From Acanthaster planci (lineage: Eukaryota > Echinodermata > Asteroidea > Valvatida > Acanthasteridae), in NCBI RefSeq assembly GCF_001949145.1, contig NW_019091469.1, forward strand, positions 455,701 to 519,700: 64,000 nucleotides of DNA. The letters are read 5' to 3'. A program made the translations under genes and the position numbers. Position 1 is the stretch's first letter. Each line of letters begins with the position of its first letter. Below are positions 49,974 through 60,900 of this stretch, in pieces. Below the pieces are notes generated by a model. The model did no database searches, was not told where the DNA came from, and saw only the letters and a list, made by a program, of their open reading frames with translations.

Positions 49974-52900
49974 ACAGTTAACATAAGTGCCTCTACTGTA
50001 CAATCAAATATTGGAGAAAAAAGGAACTTTTGCTTCTTTTGATATATGATATTGATTCGTGAAGAATGATTGGAGGATATATTGTACTTTGATGTAAGAT
50101 TGTGTTGATAAAGCAAACGGCATTTGTGGTTGTGCTTCAGCGAGTACCAAATCTGGAACCTACAAGGGAATTGGGTGACTGTTGTGTGCACATCAGCTGC
50201 ACGAGAGTAAAACTGTAATCTACCGTGCCAAAACATGGCTGATATTGTACCTTTGTAATCCAAGAAACAGGGTGACACTGTTTATTTTTTCTTTGGGTTT
50301 CATTGGTGTGGTTTGGTTTTTATTTTAAATGGTTCCCTTGGAAATTCATATATTGGATTGTGAAGATGTAAAAATTCAGACGTGCAGTGCCTGTTGCTGT
50401 TTGCTTTCAGTGTATTTTTCAAAGCCTATTTCCTCTGTGGAAACCTTTCAAGCTGGTAAAATGAAAACGAACAGAGAGAAACGTGCAGTAGAATTTCACA
50501 AAATAGTGGTCTATGATGTGCCCAATGAAGGTTTGGGTTCTCTGGTTGTTTCAATGCTTGTACATGAACCCAACTGAATTAGGACACAAAACTGTCTCGG
50601 CGACAGCAGACTTTTTTTTGACAGAGTTTGTCAGAAACACTAAGCATTCTGCTAAAAGTCTGCTGATATGATAAGCATTAAGTCTGGCTGTATCAGACTG
50701 GTACATATGCTCAGCATGCCGGACATGTACGTGCCAGGATGAGCTAGCCATCTGAACAAATTCCAGTTTGAAATTTGCCTCCACTTCCATAGATAGTTCC
50801 CTCAAATTGAGGTCTTTGATTAAATACAGTAAGTAAAGGTTAAATGAGTCAGAGGCTGGGGACTCTTACCAGTGATATTCCTACAGTGTTGTAGCAAGGA
50901 ATCGCAAAGGTCTGTGATCTTCCAGGAACTATTTTCCACATTAGCAAGAACTCAGGAGGTATGAGTACATTGTATAGAAGATAACATGTACATGTACTAC
51001 ATTTAGTCTGGCTAGTCAAGCATAGAATCCCCCGGAAGTATTTATTTCTTTCTCTTGTTAAACTTTGGGTTTGGGTTACTCTACAATGTACAGAGATACC
51101 AGACTTGCCAAGACGTAATCTTAAAAAATGTGAAATATTATTTATTATTATGTCAAGATTCTAAGTAGAAAAAAAGTGTTTTGTTTGAGACATGTAGTTG
51201 TCTGAACCCACAATTTTTTTAAATGTAAATCAAGATGTCTGTAGCATTAGTTGAAGCTTGTTGAGGTTAAGTGCTCTAGTAAAGTCTGTGAAAAGATTGT
51301 GATCAGTGAACATTTCCTGCTTTAAGCCTTATTAGATGATTAAATTCCTTGTTTGAAAATGACAGCTGTTCTTCCGTTGGGAGTTGGTAAAAAAAAAGTT
51401 GAGTAGTGCTGCTTTTACTGACTGTATACAGCATCAGTGATGCGGTGCCCATCTTTTGCAGCTGCATGAATTGTGATGGTTGCATTGGGGAATTCCTCCC
51501 CCCCTCCTTAAAAAAGGTAAACAGTTGACAAAGCTGAATTGGCAAAATCTGAAAGGGACTATGGACTTCATGGTTCACTGGAGAACGTACATGTATGTAC
51601 ACAAACAAGTTCTGTTCCAGTCATGTTTTCTTTTGAAATCATCAACACAGAAATCGACTTTTGTCTTTTTGAGGGGTGTGTGGTGAAGTGTTTGGAGTAC
51701 ACGTAAGTATGTACTGCATGGTAAAATTCGAGCTTGTTCGAAAAGGTTAGGGGTTGACCATGTAACTGTTATGCTTGGAGTGGTATTCTAGGAGCCTGTT
51801 GTTTCACATGGATCTGCTAGATCTGCATCAGCAATCCCAACGCTAGTTCATTTTATATCTGGTGTCAATGAACTGTTGGATCACTGATTGTGATCCGGAT
51901 CCACATGAAATTAAGAGGCTCTAAAACTAGCCTTGCTGATCCCATTGGGATCACTGTAGAAGGCAACTTTTACTTCACCACTAGTTAATGCAAGCAATAT
52001 TTGTTAAATAACATTGATTCTTTTACAGTTCTGATATTAAAGGTTCCATTCATTGAAGTTTTCTCAGATGCACTTTTTGTGCAGCTTTAAACAAACTTCA
52101 TGGAAACATGAAGATGCATTTTAGGAAACATACATGTATATCATTGCAAGGATCTTGTATTTAAAGCAAAAACCAATGCAATTACTCTTCCATAAAGCTT
52201 TTGGGACATTTTGGATTTTACATTCATTCATATTTCCCATTACTCCTTGAACTGTTTGCACCGGACTCTGTTGTGTGTCAGAAAAATGGCAAGCAAGCCT
52301 GTGGTTGCTACAGTACTTTGGCTGTGACGCATATCTGACTTTTCAGATGGAGGCTACCAAGTCTTTTCTGTGGGTGCATGGCAGAGCGCTGAAAGTACCT
52401 AATGGAAGTACCACATGACCCTCTCATCCAATCATGAGACAGCACATGTAGCTGTGAATGAATGTTGTACCCTACACATGAACCCCTCCCTGTGTTTGGT
52501 TCTCAGAAAAATCAATCTCCAGTTGAGACATCATCCAGGGGGCTATTCCTTGGCGGTATGCGTAAATCTTAAGAATGAACGAGCCAGTTTGGTGTTTCAA
52601 ACAAGCAAGGTCAATCGAGAACAACGCACTAATGATAGGCCAGTTCCAAAATTGTCAGGGCTTGTGGCCTCCCTGATATGAGTACTGATATTCTCCACAT
52701 ACCAAACTCGCCCATCCTTATTGCATTTCCAAGGCGCCATGCCTGTAGGGTCAGTCATTTTCCACGATGATTGTGTGACAGGGGGTGTCATTTTTGCTCT
52801 GTTGGAGTATTCTTTCAGCATTTTCAGTTTTCTGTTTTAATTTTGTTTTAGTTTTGTTATTTTCCTTTGAAATTTTTCCCAATAGTTGGCTTCTTGTTTG

Positions 52901-53688
52901 ATATTTTAACTTTGTATGTATTTTTTTAAACCCAAGATACAAATCAGTTTGTAATCCGAGAGGTAATTTTCAAGGTATATGTAGGTCTCAAATTATTTTA
53001 TTCAAAAGTTTTTTAAATTACATGTAGGCTTGGAACACTTCTCTATTGCTGACATAAATTGTAATCCTTTTATATTGTATTTTGATTATTTATAATGTTA
53101 TCAAATTAAAAGCGATTTCTTACCAAGTATGAGACCACATTCGGTTTTCTTCCAAATACCAATTTCAAACCAACCAAAAATCACTTATATGAATTAAAAC
53201 TTTCTACACTCATCATTTTGCAGTTATTCCCTGCTTCCAAATGTCACCCCCCTTTAAAAATTTACCCTATCACTGACAAGTTTCAAAACCTCACTCCCGT
53301 TCACATGTATATCTGTATATTAGCAATGATTTACAATGAGCAGATTTCCAAGTGAACACACCAAGGAAAGTTGCTACGGTCTGCGGATACACCAAGTAAC
53401 TGTCATAACTGTTGGCCAAAGTTCATCCTGTCCCTGCAACACAGTGTAAGTTCTGCATGTAAATCAGACTGTGTGGAGTGCCTGTATGTTGGCACAATAA
53501 TACACCAGCAAGGCAATACGTTGCAGGATGTCGTTCTGAAATATCCTTAAACTAATCCAGCACTGAAGAGTTTCATGCTACTTTGCTGTGGAACGAAGAT
53601 TCAGGATGATCAATTTGTTGCATGCATATTTTCATTTACAACACTGCCAACGGCGTTTAGAGCTGATACTTTATAGCATAAAGGACAT

Positions 53689-53694
53689 TTTATT
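53689..53694 (-). terminator. Candidate poly(A) signal of PAM16
   Basis: TTTATT on the plus strand (AATAAA on the minus strand), about 390 bases past the PAM16 stop codon. Confidence 0.35.
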
Positions 53695-54079
53695 GAAACC
53701 AGTGTTCTTGTGATTCATTAGAAATGCACAATTTCAAGTGCTGCATTTGACAAATCATTAATACAACCACTGCAAGAATTGGATTTCTCTTTCATGAATA
53801 CGAAAAACCTGGGAGGCTGTATTACATTACCTGACCATTTTTTAACATACTTCACAAGTGCATATTGATCAATCTTGTTGCATTCATGTAGTGAAGGACT
53901 GTCTTGCATTGTGGCAATGAGGTGAGAACACATTCCCACAGACGGCTGACCTGCAATATGTTTAAACTCCCCAGATCAAATAACTTCCTGGATATCTAAA
54001 AGGTAAGAACCAAAAGTCCGTGAAGCAAGTCCATCTGAGGGTCGTATTTACAATGTACAAGTTTTCCAGCAGTTTCCTA

Positions 54080-57000
54080 TCACGTGGGCGGGGCATCTTT
54101 TGTGTTCTCTTGCGTGGTACCACTTCCTATGTCCTTCCTCTCTGTTCCATCCAGCTCCTGATCGAGTCTCTCCTTTGCTCTGATCACCTGGGGGGGGGTT
54201 TACAGAAATTGAACACATCAGTTGCAAATGACTTTACCAAGCAAAGGTGGCTTTGGGGAGGCAATTAATGAATAGTTAATGAACGGGGTGTTTCATTATC
54301 AAGGGATGGTGATTTGTATTTTAACAATGCAAATGGTGATAAACCTTCACTTTGAAACCCAAGAGGAATCTCTCTGATGAGTGTTCGAGGGTTGGTCCCA
54401 AGTCAAACCATAAGTTGGATCACGCACAAGGGGATGAACCACGGATAAGTGCTGACAACGGAATGTCTAAACAACTTTTGACTTGAGACTGCATGATCCG
54501 GCAATTACATGTGAGTTTTTGAGGACTCGACTACAACATTGCCCATAAAATTACCGTCTGCTTGCACTATTTAGTGACAAAAAAAAGGAAAATCATTTCA
54601 CTATAAATATTCTTTCAACCTGAATTCTGGATCATCATTCTTTCTCTGCATTACTACAAACGACTCAACCCCCCCCCACCAACTTCCTGCAATTCTGTTT
54701 CTTGGGGAAGGGGAAAGCTTTATGTGGTCTAGGACAAGTCCGCAATGTCTATACTATCTGATGTGTTTGGACCTCTCTTGTTCTCAAGTTCACACAAGAA
54801 ATACCATGCCTATCCACAACCATAGAAATCTTTATAATTACCTGGAATGAAGGAGCCCCTGCTGTTCCGATTTTGTTCATACTTTAACTTTTTAAAAGAT
54901 ATCTCAACTTTTGTACACAATTGTAAGTCATGGGCCCTATTATCCTATGTTATTCAATGTCTACACTTTGAATTTTTAGACACACATACGATTTTGGCAT
55001 TGATACCTTGGACTGCAGGTAGAAAGAGCCACCTTTGCTCTTGTCGTTGACCTTGAACAAGTGGTCAAAGTTCTTGTTGATGAGTTCAGGGTCCATCTTG
55101 GTGACGTTGAGGACCATCTTGGCTTCCTGTAGCGTGATGCCGGTCAAGCTATCCTTGGCTGCCGACTGTGCCCCCTCCTTACCCCCTCCAGCTCGCTTGG
55201 CTGCCTGTTGACTTGCTGAAAGTAAAACGGTCAAAGGGGATGGAACAACTGTGGACAAAGCTTACAGGTGTGATGAAAAGTACACGGTAGAACTGGTCTA
55301 ATGAAAAATATAGAAAGCCATGTGATTTAGGTCAAGAGGGATCACTGTTGTGGGCAAGCAATGGTCTTGGATGTATTTCACAATGTAACTTGAGAACAAA
55401 AACTACGCATGTTGTCAGAAACAGTACCGAATGATGTAAAACCAACCACTCTGTAGAAACCCAATAGTACGTTCTTGTGAAATTTGAGCTCTCAAAGGTA
55501 AGGGGCATCAAGCCCTATGTAAAGTAACAGTGACTGGGTTCACCTTCCTAAACCCAGCTAACTCTTCCCAGACCTATAAAATGCATTTGAAACCATCCGA
55601 TCATGAGAAGGGTTTGGGTCAAGGTGGGCCTAACAGTTACATGTGCACTGTACATTCTATTTCTGTGATAAGGACCCTTTTAAATTTCAGTTTGTGTTGG
55701 ACGTTAGACAATTTCCAACCATTCACCTTATTTGTCTGAACAAAGTAACTGATACACTGGATATGACAGCTCCTCGGACCTTGATAACAGCAGTCTAAAA
55801 ACTAACCATGTCCGAGCCTCTGAGGACTTTTTGTGTCTAATTTCATCCTCTACTACAGCCTCAAACTGTCTTCAATACACAACCATACCTTGGATTTCCT
55901 GACGGAGAGCTCTTGTGAAGGCACGTCCCACGACTTGAGCCCCAAGAACTATTATCTGTGCAACATACTTGGCAGCCTAGGAAAAGGAGAGAATCAAATG
56001 AAATCAGTCAACAAAGCTCATAAAAGCCGTCAGTCATCTTTTGAACGTCAACAAGATTTCATACACATACCACACATCCTTTATGCATCTCAACATGTTC
56101 CTGAGCCACACACTGGCACTGGACCAATTTACAAGGCCCTCAATGGTTAGCACGATCACTTGATCAAACAAACAGGTTGCAGGGCAAAATGCTCGTCGGC
56201 TTGTCTTCACAAGTACACATGTGAAATGCATGCCTCTTGGATGCTGAGCGGGAAATATTTGCACCTTTTTTGAAAATCGGCAAGGTTTGGGCCGTTTTTT
56301 TCTTGGTACAAAGTATGAAGATATGTAAGCTACCACACATAGAACTCTTGGGGAAATGGAACAGCATTTCTGTGGGTACACAAGAAGAATAAAATCCCTG
56401 TTCATGCCCTGTTAAACATCATTTAGAGCCTATGGCGAAAAGACTCATTTTCTGTGGGGTTTGTGGGAGCGGGGTAGACATCGGACCCAACAGTTCTGGG
56501 GGTACGCGGTATCCTCTGCCATGTCCATATGTCCACACAACCTGACTACTCTTTAGCTCTTACTAGTCTTAGGCCTAGTCCAGCACATAACTTGGACCCT
56601 ACAAATTGCTTTTTTTTTACATTTGCATGATTTGGACATGCATGACATGGTCAGGTGTAGCCCCACTAGTATGGCACGGACTCTCACTCCCGCTCTATCC
56701 TTAGCCACACATCCGTATACGCAATTTCATGTCGGCGTACTGAACATTTTCGGTGCACCCACTTATCATCGTGGGTGCAATTTCTTTTGCACACAGAGAT
56801 GATTTTAAGCCTCTCTGCTTTCTTAGCACCATTTACTGAATGATTTAACTCACGTTGTTCTGGTATTTTCCAGTCTTTTTGCCTGAAAATGTTCAGTACG
56901 CCGATATGAAATTGCGTATAGGCCCCCTACAGATGTGTGGCTAAGGATGGAGCGGGAGTGAGAGTCCGTGCCACACTATCACTAGTGCAAGTGGGGCTAG

Positions 57001-57299
57001 GTCAGGTGACCGGCCATGTTCAAATGTTTAAAAAGGCGATTTGTACAGGCCCAAGAGGACCAAGTCTAACTATGGAGGAAGGACTAACCATGGAGGAAGG
57101 ACTAACCATGCTAACCTGCTTGGCCAATCCTTTCCTACGTAGCTACCTTCATGGTCAATGCAGGCATGGAGGTAGAATGTGTGATTCTACCTCCATGATG
57201 CAGGTAACATGGCTCACGTACATTTACACTCCAGGCCTACGGGGACATCCTACTTTCCCAGACCTGTAATTGACAACATATTTTTAACTTACTCACCAT
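54080..57299 (-). CDS. PAM16: PAM16/TIM16 (MAGMAS), mitochondrial import motor subunit
   Basis: A J-like protein that holds PAM18 at the TIM23 channel and regulates mtHsp70 on the matrix side of the inner membrane. Minus-strand exons are 57297-57299 (ATG only, followed by GTGAGT), 55889-55976, 55007-55215 and 54080-54187; all join in frame to give 135 aa (human 125). The N-terminal hydrophobic segment [20 protein letters not shown] matches human AKYLAQIIVMGVQVVGRAF. The J-like domain carries [15 protein letters not shown] and [19 protein letters not shown] and lacks the HPD motif, as expected for PAM16. The last exon reads [12 protein letters not shown], then a divergent hydrophilic tail ending at TGA. 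Its acceptor follows a C-run. LRRC59 is divergent on the other side; GLIS2 is convergent downstream. Confidence 0.96.
56593..57060. mobile_element. Long palindromic MITE in PAM16 intron 1
   Basis: An arm at 56593-56751 and its inverted copy at 56883-57060 share long stretches, such as GGCACGGACTCTCACTCCCG with CGGGAGTGAGAGTCCGTGCC. Also shared are the TATACGCAATTTCAT and TACTGAACATTTTC words. A loop of about 130 bases separates them. There is no coding content. Words near the outer ends (CGCCTTTTT, ACATTTG, GGACC) recall the foldback at 16367-16480. Confidence 0.75.
57066..57108. repeat. Short tandem repeat, 18-bp unit
   Basis: CTAAC(T/C)ATGGAGGAAGGA is repeated, then a partial third copy (CTAACCATG) follows, next to the right end of the palindromic element. 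Confidence 0.6.
57165..57197. repeat. Hairpin with perfect 14-bp arms
   Basis: CATGGAGGTAGAAT at 57165-57178 and ATTCTACCTCCATG at 57184-57197 are exact complements around a 5-base loop, about 100 bases inside PAM16 intron 1. Confidence 0.7.
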
Positions 57300-57952
57300 G
57301 TTCAAATTAAGTTGTCTTAACAACAAACGGTACTAACATCAACGTTTTTGATCACCTCTCCATCGCTTTTTATCTATAAGATGCACAATTCTGAAAAAAT
57401 CACTATTCAGTACGCAGTTGCATCATTGAACGGCACACATGTACGAAGTGATGCAAGAGTAACAAAGTATGATACATTGATTTTCATTGGTTTACTAATG
57501 GACAAACTTGTGGGACATGTGGGACCTGAACCAATGATAAGTAGTATTATGTGTCACGATTTTAGAACGTACGATTTCTTACAGGATTTGGCTTCACCAT
57601 ACTATTATGTAATATTTCGATAAACACAGAAATACCAAAATAAATATTTATTTCGATACAAAGTACTCTTAATTGCTATTTTTTCAACAGAGAGTTTGAA
57701 CATGATTGTTTTAAGCCTTTTATTTACACAATTATTCCACGCAAAATCTTACAGTATCCCCAATTTACAAGAAATGGTATGACCGACACTTGGCTTGTCC
57801 CCAAACTCTACGGTTGTTGCAGGCTTAAACTAAGTAGTAGAGGAACTGACTATATTTCTGTAAGCGCAACGTTGACAAAACTGGCTGAGTTAAGTTGTCT
57901 TTCGCTGTTTTCTGTAGTTTCTCCTTTGCTTTTAACTTAAGATTAAGATAAA
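57300..57952. promoter_or_regulatory. Shared divergent promoter region of PAM16 and LRRC59
   Basis: About 650 bases separate the two start codons and must contain both 5' UTRs. CCAAT-type boxes occur at 57486-57490 (ATTGG) and 57531-57535 (CCAAT). A perfect 16-base palindrome, AAATAAATATTTATTT, lies at 57638-57653. An open frame at 57348-57623 has no family similarity and is not considered a gene. Start sites are unknown. Confidence 0.5.
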
Positions 57953-60900
57953 ATGGGAAAGGAATCCCTGAGAGACCACTTAGATGGCAAAGAACTCGAT
58001 TTGAGTTTAAGCAATTTAACTAAAGTACCTGTCAGAGAGTTGGTAAGTGCAGCTGCTAGCTAACAAAAAGTACAGTGATATAAGAGCTAGGGCGTCGTGG
58101 TCATTCCGGAGTCATGGCTAGCTCGAAAATGTTTAGCAGACGACAGCCTTTTCACTTCGCGACATTTTAGGAGTAACTTAATTATGTATCACACTATGCT
58201 GTACTGTATGTCGACAGAGTCTTAATTGGAGCCCAATATTTGATCCACGTAGTTGTTTTTTGTGTCTTTTTCTCCCATTCTTCATGTTCTGTCATCAGTG
58301 TGGAAAACAATCAATGAAATCGAGTCTAAACGTGTTAAATGCTGGACATAGGCCTATGCTTGGAAGATGGAGGCATGATTCCAAGAAAAGCAAATTGCAC
58401 TAGCATGACTAGCCTAGGCCTATACTCCTACTCACTAGTATCATATTTTACAGTTTGACCAGATGTGTAAGATGTGTAACATCTGTTTCCCTTTTTTCCC
58501 AATAAAACATAGCAATTGACACTAAAACAGGCTGAAAATTTTGAAAGGAGCCTCAGTTTGACAAAGTCTATAATGGAGAGTGTAGGCCTAGGCCTTAGTG
58601 CTTTAGGGGGAGTATTTTATAACGTCTGTGATTAAAAGTCAAAATAGTTTTCAGTCTAGGGTAGAGTGTCATTTCAACATTTTAGCAATGACTGACCTTT
58701 ATTTAGGTCGTAACTGATAAAAAAAGTGGAGTCAGGACGCTGCATTCTTCCCTTTTGGATCAATTTAGTACTTTTTGTAGCCTTTTGTTTTTGAGGTGCA
58801 TTATTTTGAACACAGTGTTTCATCCATGTGCACATAATTATTTGATGTAATCAACTTTGCTTTTGCCATACAAAATGGGATAAATTGTGCATTTACATGT
58901 TTGTGTATTTCCGTATTCCAAAGTTACTGACTTATAATACTATTACTGAAGTCCAGTGCAATGTTTGTCAACTTTTTTCATCAATGTATTTACAACCTTT
59001 GGGGGAGCTAATGTACCACACACTTCTAACAATGAATGTTTCACGAATAGGAATAAGTTCTAAATAAAATGTTATTTTAATTTTGAATGGTAAACCCTGT
59101 ACATATAAATTGTATTATCTTTTAAAGTGCTGTTTTGATTGTATTTTATTAATGATTTGGTTTACTTCATTATGAAGTTCAAGGTGCTATGTTTGTTTCT
59201 CCTTTGCAGGCTGCGTTGCCAAAAGCAACACACCTGGACCTGTCTTGTAACCAGCTCTCAAGTCTACCAGTAAGAGTCAACTGAGCTTATTTTCCAGTGA
59301 ATTTCAGTGATAAAAGCAAGGGTGCATGATCCCTGGACCAGTGATTTTCAGGAGTTCTTGACCCAAAATCCCTCAGAAGTTTCCCATGAAACCTTCTCAA
59401 GTCCTCCAAATTCCTTTGCTATTTACTTTACTAAACTGTAGGAAACCTGCGGCACATTCTATTTTTGAGCTTGTCACCCATCTTGAACTTTTATGTACTA
59501 CAGTACTGAAAAGCTTTTTGCACATTGATGGAATATAGGGCACCAGGCTACTGTACATGCCACTGAATCACATCAGCAATAACAACAACAATAACAACAC
59601 CATCGTGTACAAAGTGACAGTGGCTAAGCTGGACCATGTTCAGTCTTGCAGAATCTGTTAAAACCTTATGATGGATTATGAAGATTATTAGGAGGGTTAA
59701 AGTTGTTGCAGTTTCCCTTTTGATATGATTTTTAACTTCCAAAGCAAACTCTAACAGTGTTCCAAAGATGTAAGTACTTTTTTGAACAGAACGGTCATTT
59801 TCAATTGGCTTGGGTCCATCTAACAAAAAAAGGCCTTTTGCTCAGATCAACAAAACCCCCTCAGAAAGTGACCTTTGTTGTATATAGACCTTTTTCACCC
59901 ATGACTGAATGTAAACAATACCACCATGTGTGGACCGCCTTGGCCACGGTGATCGGATATATTCCTATGGGCAGCTTCAACCATGTGCAAGCGCATAATA
60001 GGTAGATTACCATCACAACACTTTGTGCTCATTACCATCACAACACATAAGTCCAGCACGATCATGACATCACAGGAAAAAGGTCTGTTTTGGGTTCAGC
60101 ATGGTTAAGGTTAAGGAAACTACCACTTTAAAAGCTTTTGTTTATCTTGTTGATTTATCACTTTCTTGCATTACTGTTGTTTGGATTGCAAGTCATTTTG
60201 CAATATACATGTATATGCCTACTGTACTGTCCACTGATCGAAACATCTGAAAGTTTCAGGGGAAAAAATGGGTAAAATTAGAATCTCTTCTGTTATGAAA
60301 CAGTTTTTACCTGCATTTTTCTGTCTGTTCAAGGATTTAAAGTAATTCACATGTGAACGTATGCTGTATGTCCCTATGCTCAGCCTTCAATGATGGCTTG
60401 AACCAGTCAGCCCATTTGTCAATTCTGTTCTCAATTTCAGGAAAACTTTAGCTCACTAACTCACATCGTGAAGCTAGACCTCAGTAAAAACAGCCTAACT
60501 TGCCTTCCAGAAAATATTGGCAATCTTCACAGTCTCCAGCACCTAGATCTTCTAGGTAAGTGTACAAATTGGAAATAGTATTAGTGGGTCTCTAACAGAA
60601 TATTGCACTCATCATGCCTTGTTATTCCACTGAGTTTTCTAGCAGGATTTCGTTGGTGCAACTGCCACCAGAGTAGCAGGCAACCAGTTTTTGGCTGGTT
60701 CCCCACTATTACACTGTTGCACCTTCATCCAGTCACACCTGTGAACTGTCATTCTTGAATTTCTTCTCAAAACCTATTTCAAGATGAACTCTACCAGTTC
60801 CTTTCCACACTGCTTTTCTATGGAAATAAACTCATCCTGTTTTCCAGATGCCTACTTACATATATACCCCTTTGAGTGGCCTCTGCTGGTTATGCTTAGG

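Larger units (their letters stand above)
48094..54079. other. Convergent intergenic region between GLIS2 and PAM16
   Basis: Holds the 3' UTRs of GLIS2 (plus) and PAM16 (minus). A tandem duplication lies at 49867-49973. No coding exon was recognised in the rest. Candidate AATAAA signals are listed separately. Confidence 0.5.

Noticed and set aside
57348-57623. 91-codon open frame between PAM16 and LRRC59
   Set aside because: It lies in the divergent promoter/5' UTR interval, has no family similarity and contains likely promoter elements.
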